DNA from: Rhodopseudomonas palustris
GTDB taxonomy: Bacteria; Pseudomonadota; Alphaproteobacteria; Rhizobiales; Xanthobacteraceae
Direction of reading: 5' to 3'
NCBI RefSeq assembly: GCF_007005445.1
Contig: NZ_CP041387.1
Coordinates: forward strand, 1,488,001 to 1,552,000
Length of the DNA stretch: 64,000 nucleotides
Shown: in pieces, positions 17,692 to 29,188 of the stretch
Numbering within the stretch: position 1 is the first letter of the stretch
Layout of the letters: each line of letters begins with the position of its first letter
Position numbers and translations under genes: made by a program
Notes under the pieces: model-generated
The model's input: the letters and a program-made list of their open reading frames with translations, nothing else
Database searches by the model: none
What the model was told of the DNA's origin: nothing

Positions 17692-18807
17692 ATGATGATT
17701 TCGACGCCGGCCGTGCACGGCCGCGGAAAGACGAGTTTGATGGACGATGAAACGCGGCTTCGCCCGGGCTCGCTGCCGGGGGAGGAACCGCACGCGATCG
17801 TTGCGATCGCCGAGGAGGAGCACATCAGCGCGCCGCACGGCGACGGCGTTTACGCCGCGCTCGATCTCGGCACCAATAACTGCCGGCTGCTGATCGCGCG
17901 GCCGGCGGGCGACGGCTTTCGCGTGGTCGACTCGTTCTCGCGGATCATCCGGCTCGGCGAGGGCGTCGCCACCACCGGCCGGATCAGCGAGGCGGCGATC
18001 GGACGCGCAATCTCGGCTCTGGCGGTGTGCCGCGACAAGATCGACGCCCGCAAGGCCAAGCGGCAGCGCCTGATCGCCACCGAGGCCTGCCGCGCCGCCA
18101 GCAATGCCGACGAGTTTTGTGACAGGGTGGCGCAGGCCACCGGCATCCGTCTGGAGATCATCGATCGCGAGACCGAGGCGCGGCTCGCCGCGACCGGCTG
18201 CTCGCCGCTGCTCGATCCGAACGGACGCGGCGCGATCCTGTTCGATATCGGCGGCGGTTCCAGCGAGTTGGTGCGGATTGCACGTGATCCGGAGCGGCCG
18301 GACGTGCCGCCGCGAATTCAGGCGTGGATGTCGGTGCCGCTCGGCGTGGTGACGCTGGCCGAGGCGTTCGGCGGTAAGGTGGTGACGCCGGAGACCTACA
18401 CGTCGATGGTCGCCGAGGTCGCCAAGCACGTCGCGCCGTTCGCCGCGCAGCACGGCGGCGATCTCGGCCGGATGCACCTGCTCGGCACCTCCGGCACGGT
18501 GACGACGCTGGCCGGGCTGTATCTCGACCTGATCCGCTACGACCGGCGGCGGGTCGACGGCATCTGGATGAGTGACGCCGAACTCAGCGCCACGGTCGAT
18601 AAGCTGCGCAGCATGAGTTATCACGACCGTGCCCATAACCAGTGCATCGGTAACGAACGCGCCGATCTGGTGCTCGCCGGCTGCGCCATCCTCGATGCGG
18701 TCCGCGCGGCGTTTCCGCTGCCGCGGCTGCGTGTCGCCGATCGCGGTTTGCGCGAGGGCATGCTGGTCGAAATGATGCGCGAAGACGGCGTGCTCGGTCC
18801 GGTGTGA
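17692..18807 (+). CDS. ppx: Ppx/GppA family phosphatase (exopolyphosphatase)
   Basis: A 371-residue protein of the ASKHA fold. YAALDLGTNNCRLLIARP is the first phosphate loop (residues 55-72) and ILFDIGGGSSELVRI the second. HLLGTSGTVTTLAGLYLDL is the third conserved block. It hydrolyses terminal phosphates of polyphosphate or the 5'-phosphate of pppGpp; the C-terminal HD-like domain of E. coli Ppx is absent, as is usual in the short alphaproteobacterial form. The first 50 residues are variable; an alternative ATG at 17740 (MDDETRLRPG) with GGAAAGACGAG upstream is equally credible. In many Rhizobiales ppx is directly followed by rlmE; here an inverted lysE-type gene lies between them. Confidence 0.87.
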   Translation: MMISTPAVHGRGKTSLMDDETRLRPGSLPGEEPHAIVAIAEEEHISAPHGDGVYAALDLGTNNCRLLIARPAGDGFRVVDSFSRIIRLGEGVATTGRISEAAIGRAISALAVCRDKIDARKAKRQRLIATEACRAASNADEFCDRVAQATGIRLEIIDRETEARLAATGCSPLLDPNGRGAILFDIGGGSSELVRIARDPERPDVPPRIQAWMSVPLGVVTLAEAFGGKVVTPETYTSMVAEVAKHVAPFAAQHGGDLGRMHLLGTSGTVTTLAGLYLDLIRYDRRRVDGIWMSDAELSATVDKLRSMSYHDRAHNQCIGNERADLVLAGCAILDAVRAAFPLPRLRVADRGLREGMLVEMMREDGVLGPV

Positions 18808-18836
18808 TCGCACGACCGCGGCCGAGTAGCGGCGGC

Positions 18837-19412
18837 TCAGGCGGTGGTCAGCGCGTCGGCGATCAGCGACAGCGACACCAGCGCCAGCCAGAGCGAGGCG
18901 ATCCGCTGCGTCAGCCGAAAACGATGATCGCCGCCGGCGCCGATCTGCGTCATGGTGCCGGCAAAGCCCCACAGAAGCGCCACCGCGCCGACCATCAGAC
19001 AGAACATCATCAGATGGGCGGCGAAGTCGACCTCGTGCGGAGCCGGCAACAGCACCAGGCCGAAGATCAGCGCCTTCGGGTTTAGTAACGTTGTCAGATA
19101 GACCCGGCGCGCCGAAACCGCCCCGGTCGCGCCGGACGGATTCAGGTGCCACAGCCGCACCGCCAGCAGCATCACCCACGCAGCCGCGGCGACCTTCACG
19201 ATCAGAGCTGCGGCCGGCAGCGCCGCCATCAGGTCGGCACCGAGATAGGCGATCGGCAGGATCGCCGTCAGATAGCCGAGCAGTTCCGCCGGCAGCAGCC
19301 GCGCGACGCGTCCGAGCCCGCCCTTTGCGCCGGCGAGGCCGATCAGGGTGTTGGTCGGGCCCGGAGCGAGCAGCAGCGCCAAAACGGCGGAAGTGAACGC
19401 GACAAACGACAT
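18837..19412 (-). CDS. LysE family amino-acid/metabolite exporter
   Basis: A 191-residue inner-membrane protein with about six hydrophobic segments. It begins MSFVAFTSAVLALLLAPGPT, the family's first helix followed by the conserved P-G-P-T/N loop. LTTLLNPKALIFGLVLLP carries the conserved NPK motif. The ATG at 19412 is chosen because GGGTGGGATC precedes it and the family starts there; upstream in-frame sequence is hydrophilic and not conserved in type. LysE/RhtB proteins export amino acids such as lysine, threonine or homoserine lactone; the substrate cannot be told here. It is inserted in opposite orientation between ppx and rlmE. Confidence 0.85.
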   Translation of the reverse strand: MSFVAFTSAVLALLLAPGPTNTLIGLAGAKGGLGRVARLLPAELLGYLTAILPIAYLGADLMAALPAAALIVKVAAAAWVMLLAVRLWHLNPSGATGAVSARRVYLTTLLNPKALIFGLVLLPAPHEVDFAAHLMMFCLMVGAVALLWGFAGTMTQIGAGGDHRFRLTQRIASLWLALVSLSLIADALTTA

Positions 19413-19607
19413 GATCCCACCCTGTTGGACCACCGGGAGGTATTCTATGCAGCGGTCGATGTCTTGATCTTGATCAGCCGGCAAGGCCCCAAACCAGCGC
19501 GGCATCGTCGCAGGCCGATTCCGGGGGCCGTCGGGCGCCGGTTCCGTACTGGTTTTTCCGCGCCCGTCTGCTAAGCAGCGGCCTTATCCCTCGATCGCAA
19601 GCGAATC

Positions 19608-20321
19608 ATGGCCAAGGACACCACCGGACGAATGCGCGTCACCGTCAAGAGCGGCGGGCGGATGAAGCTGTCGTCCAAGCTGTGGCTGGAGCGCCAGCTC
19701 AACGATCCTTACGTGGCGCAGGCCAAGCGCGACGGCTACCGCTCGCGCGCGGCCTACAAGCTGACCGAGATCGACGACAAGTTCCGGCTGCTCAAGCCCG
19801 GCATGGCGGTGGTCGACCTCGGCGCCGCGCCCGGCGGCTGGAGTCAGGTTGCGGCCAAGAAAGTCGGCGCCGCCGAGGGACGCGGCAAGGTGGTGGCGAT
19901 CGATCTGCTGGAAATGGGCGAGGTGCCCGGCGTCACCTTCGCGCAGCTCGATTTTCTCGATCCCTCGGCGCCGGACCGGCTGCGCGACATGCTCGGCGGT
20001 GGCGCCGATCTGGTGATGAGCGACATGGCCGCCAACACCACCGGCCATCGCAAGACCGACCAGCTCCGCATCGTCGGCCTGGTCGAGACCGCGGCGATGT
20101 TCGCGGCCGAAGTGTTGAAGCCGGGCGGGGCGTTTCTCGCCAAGGTGTTCCAGAGCGGCGCCGATGCGGCGCTGATGGCCGAGCTGAAGCGCGACTATGC
20201 GGCGGTCAAGCACGTCAAGCCGGCGGCAAGCCGCAAGGACTCGTCCGAGCGCTATTTGCTGGCGACCGGATTTCGCGGCGGGGCGGCGCGTGATGTCGCG
20301 GCGGACGGCGAACCGGCGTGA
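19608..20321 (+). CDS. rlmE: 23S rRNA (uridine-2'-O)-methyltransferase RlmE
   Basis: A 237-residue FtsJ/RrmJ methyltransferase. It methylates the 2'-O of U2552 in the A-loop of 23S rRNA with SAM. The catalytic K-D-K-E tetrad is recognisable: Lys in RSRAAYKLTEID, Asp in VMSDMAANTTG, Lys in FLAKVFQSG, and Glu in SSERYLLATGF. The SAM site is VVDLGAAPGGWSQVAAKKVG. A roughly 25-residue Arg/Lys-rich N-terminal extension (GRMRVTVKSGGRMK) and a short C-terminal tail make it longer than the 209-residue E. coli protein, as in other alphaproteobacteria. It lies downstream of ppx with a lysE gene between. Confidence 0.95.
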   Translation: MAKDTTGRMRVTVKSGGRMKLSSKLWLERQLNDPYVAQAKRDGYRSRAAYKLTEIDDKFRLLKPGMAVVDLGAAPGGWSQVAAKKVGAAEGRGKVVAIDLLEMGEVPGVTFAQLDFLDPSAPDRLRDMLGGGADLVMSDMAANTTGHRKTDQLRIVGLVETAAMFAAEVLKPGGAFLAKVFQSGADAALMAELKRDYAAVKHVKPAASRKDSSERYLLATGFRGGAARDVAADGEPA

Positions 20322-20481
20322 CGCCGTCTGTTTGGCGTCTCGTCTTGCGAGACTGCAACTTAGTCGCGGTTTAGATCGGCGAATTCATCTGGTTAATTGT
20401 TGGTAAAGGTAGCTTTCTACAGAGCGCTTCCCCGTCATTCCCATAGGCTTGTCGACATCCATCGGGCGAATCGGGGGACCA

Positions 20482-20658
20482 ATGGAGATTCCTACGCCGA
20501 TGTGCAGGGCCTGCGGCGTCGATCGGGAGCTGATCGAGATCGAGCACGCCAATGCGACGTTCGATGTGCCGCATTATCGCTGCCCGATCTGCAACGACGT
20601 GCTCCGCCTGGCGATCCGTCACGGCAACGGACCGGAACAGGATGAACAGTTCGGCTGA
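20482..20658 (+). CDS. Small zinc-ribbon-like protein
   Basis: A 58-residue protein with two cysteine pairs, CRACGVDRE (from residue 8) and YRCPICNDVL (from about residue 35), spaced like a zinc ribbon. No named family is recognised. GGGGGAC lies just upstream of the ATG at 20482; an in-frame ATG at 20449 would add 11 residues. It lies between rlmE and the convergently transcribed efflux gene. Small zinc ribbons of this kind may be nucleic-acid or protein adaptors, but there is no specific evidence here. Confidence 0.6.
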   Translation: MEIPTPMCRACGVDRELIEIEHANATFDVPHYRCPICNDVLRLAIRHGNGPEQDEQFG

Positions 20659-20694
20659 GGTCGCGGCAGGCGGAAGAGGGCGGTTCCGGTTCGA

Positions 20695-22167
20695 TCACAG
20701 CCGCTGATCGCGCGCGTCCTGGGTCTCCTCCGACGCAGCCTTGGTGGCTGCCGAGGCGACACCCTTCTTGCTGGCGATCGCGATCGCCTTGCGGCCCGAG
20801 ATCTCGTGGCCGGCGTCGTCCGGCATCTGCCAGAAGAAATACGCCGACAGCGCCGCCAGCACGGCCACCACGACGAAGGCCGGACTGAAGTCGGCCGCGC
20901 TCAGTTCGGTGACCTGGCGCAGCGCCATCGTGGTTTCCACCGAGAACGCGCCGATCGCGACGCCGGCGGAGATCGAGAGCTGCTGGCCGACGCTGACCAG
21001 CGTGGTCGCCCGGCTCATCTGCGCCTGCTCGACCTCCGCATAGGCCACGGTGTTGATGGCGGTGAATTGCAGCGAGCGGAAGAAGCCGCCGACTACCAGG
21101 ATGATCATGATCAGCAGCAGCGGCGTGCCCGGGGTGAACAGCGCGCAGGCGGCGAGAAACACCGAACTGACCACGGCGTTCACCGTCATGATGTTGCGGA
21201 AGCCGAAGGTGCGGATGATCCGCGCCGCCAGCGTCTTCATGCCGATCGCACCGACCGCGGAGGCGAAGGTGACGAGACCGGAGTGAAACGGCGACAGGCC
21301 GAACCCGATCTGCATCAACAACGGCAGTAGGAACGGCAGCGCGCCGATGCCGAGCCTGAACAGAAAGCCGCCGACGATCGAGGCCCGAAGCGTCGTCAGG
21401 CGCAGCAGCGAAAAGTCCAATACCGGCGAGGCGACGCGGCGCGCGTGAAACACGTACAGCGTCATCGCGATCGCGCCGACGCCGATCAGACCGATCACGA
21501 TCCACCACGGCAGCAGATTGAGGCCGGCGACCGACAGCCCGAAGGCGATACCTGCGACGCCGATCCCGGCCAGCACCAGCCCCCACAGGTCGAATTTCTC
21601 CAGCCGGTCGATGCGGATCGGGTCGATGTAGCGCAGGGCCATGGCGATCCCGATCAGCCCGATCGGGATGTTGATCAGGAAGATCCAGTGCCAGGAGAAA
21701 TACGTGGTGATGAAGCCGCCGAGCGGCGGGCCGATCACCGGGCCGATCAGCGCCGGGACCGTCACCCAGGCCATCGCCCCGACCAGCGCGCTCTTGTCGA
21801 TCGAGCGCAATAGCACCAGTCGGCCGACCGGAGTCATCATTGCGCCGCCTATGCCCTGGATAATTCGGGCGACGACGAAATCGGTGATCGAGCCCGACAG
21901 CGCGCAACCGATCGAGCCGACCATGAACACCGCGATCGCGATCGAGAACACGGTGCGGGCGCCGAACCGGTCGGCGGTCCAGCCGGAAGCCGGAATGAAC
22001 ACCGCCAGCGACAGCAGATACGAGGTGATCGCCAGCTTCAGCGTCAGCGGCGAGGTGCCGATATCGGCGGCGATCGCCGGCAGCGACGTCGCGATCACGG
22101 TGGCGTCCATGTTCTCCATGAACAGCGCCGCAGCCACGATCAGCGGGATGACTCGTTCTTTGTTCAT
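20695..22167 (-). CDS. MFS transporter, DHA2 (14-helix drug:H+ antiporter) family
   Basis: A 490-residue inner-membrane protein with about 14 hydrophobic segments. The first helix LIVAAALFMENMDATVIATS contains the DHA2 motif D1 (LD-x-TIVNVALP-like) and loop 2-3 is ASGWTADRFGARTVF (motif A). PALIGPVIGPPLGGFI is the antiporter motif C in helix 5. DHA2 members such as EmrB, QacA and Smr export drugs and lipophilic cations. No adaptor (EmrA-like) gene is adjacent. The C-terminus is hydrophilic with Lys/Ala/Glu residues. A divergent small membrane protein gene begins 190 bases upstream. Confidence 0.9.
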   Translation of the reverse strand: MNKERVIPLIVAAALFMENMDATVIATSLPAIAADIGTSPLTLKLAITSYLLSLAVFIPASGWTADRFGARTVFSIAIAVFMVGSIGCALSGSITDFVVARIIQGIGGAMMTPVGRLVLLRSIDKSALVGAMAWVTVPALIGPVIGPPLGGFITTYFSWHWIFLINIPIGLIGIAMALRYIDPIRIDRLEKFDLWGLVLAGIGVAGIAFGLSVAGLNLLPWWIVIGLIGVGAIAMTLYVFHARRVASPVLDFSLLRLTTLRASIVGGFLFRLGIGALPFLLPLLMQIGFGLSPFHSGLVTFASAVGAIGMKTLAARIIRTFGFRNIMTVNAVVSSVFLAACALFTPGTPLLLIMIILVVGGFFRSLQFTAINTVAYAEVEQAQMSRATTLVSVGQQLSISAGVAIGAFSVETTMALRQVTELSAADFSPAFVVVAVLAALSAYFFWQMPDDAGHEISGRKAIAIASKKGVASAATKAASEETQDARDQRL

Positions 22168-22357
22168 GCGAGATTTCGGACAACAAGAGGGCGCTCGGGC
22201 TGTAGCATCGTGCCGCGGCCCCCGCTATTGCGGAGCTTGCGCGGTTACCTAAATCCTCCGTGACCGGCACGCTTTCCTCAAGGCGGAAATCGCTTTCGAG
22301 TGTGCTGCCGGTGATGCTGAGCGGCGCCTCGATTGGTTCCGCGACGGAGATTGGCCG

Positions 22358-22606
22358 ATGATCTATCTGCTCGCCGCATTCCTGCCGCCGCTCGGCCTGC
22401 TGTTCAACGGCCAGCCGCTGTCGGCGGTGTTCAACCTCGTGCTGCTTGTGGTGTGCATCGTGCTCGGGCTGATCTTTCAGCCGCTGCTCGTGATCCCGTC
22501 GCTGCACGCGCTGATCGCGGTGCGGATGGAGCGCGAAAAACGCATGCACCGCGAGGTTGTCGAGGCGATCCGTGAACACGGACCGCCGCCGGGCTATCGG
22601 CGCTGA
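22358..22606 (+). CDS. YqaE/Pmp3-like small membrane protein
   Basis: An 82-residue protein with two hydrophobic helices (LLAAFLPPLGLLFNGQPLSA and FNLVLLVVCIVLGLIFQPLL) and a basic, charged tail (MEREKRMHREVVEAIREHG). The first helix with its PP-(L/V)-G pair resembles YqaE/Pmp3 proteolipids, which affect membrane potential and stress tolerance in other organisms; the match is suggestive, not decisive. GACGGAGATTGGCCG gives a GGAG RBS before the ATG. Divergent from the MFS gene. Confidence 0.7.
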   Translation: MIYLLAAFLPPLGLLFNGQPLSAVFNLVLLVVCIVLGLIFQPLLVIPSLHALIAVRMEREKRMHREVVEAIREHGPPPGYRR

Positions 22607-24466
<1,860 letters not shown>

Positions 24467-24497
24467 GGCGACTGACTTAAGTAACAACCTCTCCACA

Positions 24498-24613
24498 GTC
24501 ATTCCGGGGCGCGCGTGAAACGCGCGAACCCGGAATCTTGAGATTGTTGCAGTCTCTGCGGTGCCCCGAACTGCGAGATTCCGGGTTCGCGCTTCGCGCG
24601 CCCCGGAATGACG
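24498..24613. repeat. Extragenic palindrome, cgtcattccgggg family
   Basis: Opens gtcattccggggcgcgcgtg and closes gcgcgccccggaatgacg, with inner cgcgcgaacccggaatc/gattccgggttcgcgcttcg arms. It follows guaB. Confidence 0.85.
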
Positions 24614-24713
24614 AGCGGCAGGCTGTCTGCGCAGCCTGCCGCAGTTGGCGAATGCTGTGGGGTCGCCTACAGTCGCGGCCTGACGACCAACGAACATCAA
24701 AAAAGGAAACGAA

Positions 24714-25739
24714 ATGTCCAAGGGTCAGCGTATCGTGCTCGCGTCGCGTCCGGTCGGCGAGCCGACGTCGCAGAATTTCCGCATCGAGGAGTTCGACGTT
24801 CCGGCGCCCGGCGAGGGCCAGGTGCTGCTGCGCACGATCTGGCTGTCGCTCGATCCTTATATGCGCGGCCGGATGAGCGACGGGCCGTCCTACGCGCAGC
24901 CGGTTCCGGTCGGCGGCGTGATGGAAGGCGGCACCGTCTGCGAAGTGATCGACAGCAACAGCCCGGGTTTTGCCAAGGGCGACATCGTGCTGGCGCATTC
25001 GGGCTGGACGACGCATGCGGTCGCCGATGCCAAGCCGCTGCGCAAGATCGATCCGGCGCTCGGGCCGATTTCGACCGCGGTCGGCGTGCTCGGCATGCCG
25101 GGGATGACCGCCTACACCGGCCTGCTCGACATCGGCCAGCCGAAGGAAGGCGAGACTGTCGTGGTCGCCGCGGCCTCGGGCGCGGTCGGTTCTGCCGTGG
25201 GCCAGATCGCCAAGGTCAAGGGGGCACGCGCGATCGGCATCGCCGGCGGCAAGGACAAGTGCGACTACGTCAAGCAGGAGCTCGGCTTCGACGACTGTCT
25301 CGATCACCGCGATCCCGATCTCGCCGCGAAGCTGAAGGCGGCGTGCCCCAACGGCATCGACGTGTACTTCGAGAATGTCGGCGGCGAAGTGTTCGAGGCG
25401 GTGTTTCCGCTGTTCAACAGCTTTGCCCGGATGCCGGTGTGCGGGCTGATTGCCCAGTACAACGCGTTCGAGACGCCGCCGACGCCGAAATGGGCGACCG
25501 CCTTGATGCGCCATGTGCTGACCAAGCGGCTCACCATCCGCGGCTTCATCGTCAGCGATTTTGCCGGCCGGCGTCAGGAATTTCTACGCGAGATGTCGGG
25601 CTGGGTGCGCGACGGTCAGGTCAAGTACAAGGAGTTCGTCACCGACGGCCTGGAGAATGCGCCCGAGGCGTTCATGGGCCTGCTGAAGGGCGCCAATTTC
25701 GGCAAGCAGCTCGTCCGTGTCGGGCCGGAACGAGCCTGA
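24714..25739 (+). CDS. NADP-dependent alkenal/one oxidoreductase (CurA/PTGR-like)
   Basis: A 341-residue zinc-free MDR enzyme of the leukotriene-B4 dehydrogenase/curcumin reductase group. RTIWLSLDPYMRGRMSDGPS is the characteristic N-terminal block; GMPGMTAYTGLLDIGQPKEG and VVVAAASGAVGSAVGQIAKV form the NADP fold; IDVYFENVGGEVFEAVFPLF and ARMPVCGLIAQYN are later blocks. It probably reduces the C=C of alpha,beta-unsaturated ketones or aldehydes with NADPH. AAAAAAGGAAACGAA is a plausible RBS. It lies between guaB and the RsmB-type gene but has no obvious purine connection. Confidence 0.92.
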   Translation: MSKGQRIVLASRPVGEPTSQNFRIEEFDVPAPGEGQVLLRTIWLSLDPYMRGRMSDGPSYAQPVPVGGVMEGGTVCEVIDSNSPGFAKGDIVLAHSGWTTHAVADAKPLRKIDPALGPISTAVGVLGMPGMTAYTGLLDIGQPKEGETVVVAAASGAVGSAVGQIAKVKGARAIGIAGGKDKCDYVKQELGFDDCLDHRDPDLAAKLKAACPNGIDVYFENVGGEVFEAVFPLFNSFARMPVCGLIAQYNAFETPPTPKWATALMRHVLTKRLTIRGFIVSDFAGRRQEFLREMSGWVRDGQVKYKEFVTDGLENAPEAFMGLLKGANFGKQLVRVGPERA

Positions 25740-25928
25740 TTCTAAGACAGTGCAGCGGAGCCCCGGCAGCGCCGGGACTCTGCGTTGCGGTGGTTCGATT
25801 GTCATCGGCGGGGGCGGCAGCTATAGCGGGAGCCTGAAAGCGTCGGACCGATACCGCCCTGGAGCGTGTCGTCTTGTTGTGACGCCGCTCGGCGCGTTGC
25901 GCGCCCTGACCCTGATTGAAAGCTCCGC

Positions 25929-27227
25929 ATGACCCCCGCCGCACGGCTGTCCGCAGCCATCGACTTGATTTCCGCCATCGACAGCCAGCGTATTCCCGCT
26001 GCCAAGGCGCTGAAGGAATGGGGCACCGCGCATCGCTACGCGGGCTCGGGGGATCGCTCGGCGATCGCCGGCTTGGTGTGGGACGTGTTGCGCCGGCGGG
26101 CGTCGAGCGCGTTCATCATGGATTCCGATACCGCCCGGGCGCGGGTGCTGGGCATGCTGAAGCTGGAGCGCGGTATGACGGCGGAGGCGATCGCGGCGCT
26201 GTGCGACGGCAGCCGGTTCGCGCCGGAGCCTCTCAGCGACGCCGAACACGCCGCGCTGTCGACGCGCACCCTGCAGGGCGCGCCGCCGCATATCGCCGGC
26301 GACTATCCGGAATGGCTCGACGGCGCGCTTGCCGAGATGTTCGGCGAGGCCCGCGTCGCCGAGGCGGCGGCGATGGCCAGCCGGGCGCCGCTCGACCTGC
26401 GCGTCAACTCCCTGAAGGCCTCGCGCGACAAGGTGCTGACCTCGCTCGCGCATCTGCGCGCCAAGGCGTCGCCGTGGTCGCCATGGGGGCTGCGGATCGA
26501 TCTGCCGGCCGACGCCCGCAATCCCGGCGTGCAGGCCGAGCCGGATTTCATCAAGGGCGCGGTCGAGGTCCAGGACGAGGGCTCGCAGCTTGCCGCGCTG
26601 TTTTCCGCCGCCAAACCCGGCGAGCAGGTGATCGACCTCTGCGCCGGGGCCGGCGGCAAGACCCTGGCGCTGGCGGCGATGATGCAGGGCAAGGGCCGGC
26701 TGATGGCCACCGACGGCGACAAGCGCCAGCTTGCCCCGATCCACGAGCGGCTGTCGCGCGCCGGCGTCCACAATGCCGAGGTGCGGGCGCCGAAGGGCGA
26801 CGCCGACCCGCTGGCCGACATCAACGGCAGCGCCGATCTGGTGCTGGTCGACGCGCCGTGCACCGGCACCGGCACCTGGCGCCGCAACCCCGACGCCAAA
26901 TGGCGAATGCGCCCCGGCGCGCTGGAGATCCGGCTCAAGGACCAGGCCGAGGTGCTGGGCCGCGCCGCGCGGCTGGTGAAGCCCGGCGGGCGCATCGCCT
27001 ACGTCACCTGCTCGGTGCTGGCGCCCGAAAATACCGGCCAGATCCAGGCTTTCACCGCCGCCCATCCCGAGTTCGCCGTGGTCCCGCCGGCCGAAGTCGC
27101 CGCCGCTCTGTGGGACAAGGCCGAGCTGTTCCTCGCCGCCGCCTGGACCGCCCCCGAAGGCCTGCTGATGACCCCGCGCCGCACCGGCACCGACGGGTTT
27201 TTCGTCAGCGTTTTGCGCAAGGGCTAG
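25929..27227 (+). CDS. RsmB/NOP-type RNA (cytosine-5) methyltransferase
   Basis: A 432-residue SAM-dependent m5C methyltransferase. The N-terminal about 140 residues look like a helical RNA-binding/NusB-related lead-in with RYAGSGDRSAIAGLVWDVLR. The catalytic core contains VIDLCAGAGGKTLALAAMMQ (SAM), LVLVDAPCTGTGTWRRNPDA (motif IV, Pro-Cys) and RIAYVTCSVLAPENTGQIQA (motif VI, the second Cys). In E. coli RsmB modifies C967 of 16S rRNA; orthology here is likely but a paralogue is possible because alphaproteobacteria carry several such enzymes. It precedes guaA by about 250 bases of repeat sequence. Confidence 0.9.
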   Translation: MTPAARLSAAIDLISAIDSQRIPAAKALKEWGTAHRYAGSGDRSAIAGLVWDVLRRRASSAFIMDSDTARARVLGMLKLERGMTAEAIAALCDGSRFAPEPLSDAEHAALSTRTLQGAPPHIAGDYPEWLDGALAEMFGEARVAEAAAMASRAPLDLRVNSLKASRDKVLTSLAHLRAKASPWSPWGLRIDLPADARNPGVQAEPDFIKGAVEVQDEGSQLAALFSAAKPGEQVIDLCAGAGGKTLALAAMMQGKGRLMATDGDKRQLAPIHERLSRAGVHNAEVRAPKGDADPLADINGSADLVLVDAPCTGTGTWRRNPDAKWRMRPGALEIRLKDQAEVLGRAARLVKPGGRIAYVTCSVLAPENTGQIQAFTAAHPEFAVVPPAEVAAALWDKAELFLAAAWTAPEGLLMTPRRTGTDGFFVSVLRKG

Positions 27228-27242
27228 CCCCAAGCACGGCGC

Positions 27243-27425
27243 GCTCCCTCTCCCGCGCGCGGGAGAGGGCTGGGGTGAGGGCGCCGCGAGCACTGAAACT
27301 CGGCCTTGTGGAGGCGCCCCCTCACCCGACCCGGCTTCGCTGCGCTCCGCCGGGCCGACCGCTCCCCGCCCGCGGGGAGAGGTCGCGCTGTGCATGGGGA
27401 GAGGTCAGGGGACGCTGCCGCTCAT
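27243..27425. repeat. Intergenic repeat, ccctctcccgcgcgcgggagag type
   Basis: Contains ctctcccgcgcgcgggagag (a perfect palindrome) followed by ggctggggtgagggcgc, then cgccccctcacccgacccgg and gcccgcggggagaggtc. This is a fourth repeat family of the window, dispersed in many proteobacteria, and not coding. Confidence 0.7.
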
Positions 27426-27473
27426 CCTGTTTTCCCCGTTGCGAGCCGGGCTGCGGTCGCGTATCTGCTGCCC

Positions 27474-29096
27474 ATGACAGCCCCCAGCACATCCTCCGCT
27501 TCGTCCGTCGTCCCCTCTGGCGCCGACACCTCGCCGCACGTCGCTGCGATCCACGAGAAGATCCTGATCGTCGACTTCGGCTCGCAGGTCACCCAGCTGA
27601 TCGCCCGCCGCGTCCGCGAGGAGGGCGTGTATTCCGAGATCGTGCCGTTCCAGAAGGCGGAGGCCGCCTTCGCCGAGATGAAGCCGAAAGCCGTGATCCT
27701 GTCCGGCGGCCCGGCCTCGGTGCTGGACGACAACGCCCCCAGTGCCCCGATGGCGATCCTGGAAGCCGGCGTGCCGGTGCTCGGCATCTGCTACGGCGAA
27801 CAGACCCTGGCCAAGCAGCTCGGCGGCACCGTCGAGGGCGGCCACCACCGCGAATTCGGCCGCGCCCAGATCGAGATCACCGATGACTGCGCGCTGTTCG
27901 ACGGCGTCTGGCAAAAGGGCGGCAAATACGACGTCTGGATGAGCCATGGCGACCGCGTCACCAAGCTGCCGGCAGGTTTCCGCGCGGTGGCACAGGCGCC
28001 GGGTTCGCCGATCTCGGTGATCGCCGACGACACCCGTAAATTCTACGCGATGCAGTTCCACCCCGAAGTGGTGCACACGCCCGACGGCGCGAAACTGCTG
28101 CGCAACTTCGTCCGCAAGGTCGCAGGCCTCACCGGCGACTGGACGATGCGCGCCTTCCGCGAGGAAGCGATCGAGAAAATCCGCACCCAGGTCGGCAGCG
28201 GCAAGGTGATCTGCGGCCTGTCCGGCGGCGTCGATAGCGCGGTGGCGGCGGTGCTGATCCATGAGGCGATCGGCGATCAGCTCACCTGCGTGTTCGTCGA
28301 CCATGGCCTGCTGCGCAAGGACGAAGGAAAGACCGTCGTCGACCTGTTCCGCCACCACTACAACATCCCGCTGGTGCACGTGGATGCGTCGGAGACCTTC
28401 CTCGGCGCGCTGAAGGGCGTCACCGATCCGGAGCAGAAGCGCAAGACCATCGGCAAGCTGTTCATCGACGTGTTCGAGGCCGAGGCCAGACGCGTCGGCG
28501 GCGCCGACTTCCTGGCGCAGGGCACGCTGTACCCGGACGTGATCGAGAGCGTGTCGTTCACCGGCGGCCCGTCGGTGACGATCAAGTCGCACCACAACGT
28601 CGGCGGCCTGCCCGCACGCATGAACATGAAGCTGGTCGAGCCGCTCCGCGAGCTGTTCAAGGACGAAGTCCGCGCATTGGGGCGCGAGCTCGGGTTGCCC
28701 GACGTGTTCGTCGGCCGCCACCCGTTCCCGGGCCCCGGCCTCGCCATCCGCTGCCCCGGCGAGATCACCGAAGAGAAGCTGGAGATCCTGCGCAACGCGG
28801 ATGCGGTGTATATCGACCAGATCCGCAAGGCGGGCCTCTACGACGACATCTGGCAGGCGTTCGCCGTGCTGCTCCCGGTCCGCACCGTCGGCGTGATGGG
28901 CGACGGCCGCACCTATGAGTACGTCGTCGGCCTGCGCGCCGTGACGTCGACCGACGGCATGACCGCCGACTTCTATCAGTTTGAAATGTCCTTCCTCGGC
29001 GCCACCGCGACGCGGATCATCAACGAAGTGAAGGGCGTCAATCGCGTGGTGTACGACGTCACGAGCAAGCCGCCGGGGACGATTGAGTGGGAATGA
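27474..29096 (+). CDS. guaA: GMP synthase (glutamine-hydrolysing)
   Basis: A 540-residue two-domain enzyme that aminates XMP to GMP using glutamine and ATP. The class I glutaminase domain starts [20 protein letters not shown]; the catalytic Cys is in [16 protein letters not shown] and the His-Glu pair in [11 protein letters not shown]. The synthetase has the PP-loop [20 protein letters not shown] and the C-terminal dimerisation domain ends KPPGTIEWE. The ATG at 27474 gives a 25-residue Ser/Thr-rich lead before the conserved start; longer in-frame extensions run into repeat sequence. With guaB upstream on the same strand this gives both GMP-specific steps. Confidence 0.97.
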   Translation: MTAPSTSSASSVVPSGADTSPHVAAIHEKILIVDFGSQVTQLIARRVREEGVYSEIVPFQKAEAAFAEMKPKAVILSGGPASVLDDNAPSAPMAILEAGVPVLGICYGEQTLAKQLGGTVEGGHHREFGRAQIEITDDCALFDGVWQKGGKYDVWMSHGDRVTKLPAGFRAVAQAPGSPISVIADDTRKFYAMQFHPEVVHTPDGAKLLRNFVRKVAGLTGDWTMRAFREEAIEKIRTQVGSGKVICGLSGGVDSAVAAVLIHEAIGDQLTCVFVDHGLLRKDEGKTVVDLFRHHYNIPLVHVDASETFLGALKGVTDPEQKRKTIGKLFIDVFEAEARRVGGADFLAQGTLYPDVIESVSFTGGPSVTIKSHHNVGGLPARMNMKLVEPLRELFKDEVRALGRELGLPDVFVGRHPFPGPGLAIRCPGEITEEKLEILRNADAVYIDQIRKAGLYDDIWQAFAVLLPVRTVGVMGDGRTYEYVVGLRAVTSTDGMTADFYQFEMSFLGATATRIINEVKGVNRVVYDVTSKPPGTIEWE

Positions 29097-29102
29097 TTTT
29101 GT

Positions 29103-29138
29103 CGACCCATAGGATGAGTATTCGGTGTTGATGGGTCG
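29103..29138. terminator. Possible hairpin terminator after guaA
   Basis: cgacccat and atgggtcg form an 8-bp inverted repeat with a 20-base loop 6 bases after the guaA stop. No U-run follows, so rho-independent termination is uncertain. Confidence 0.35.
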
Positions 29139-29188
29139 GATCACCTCTAATTTCTCACGGTGCTGAGCACGATGGCGGCAACAAATCG

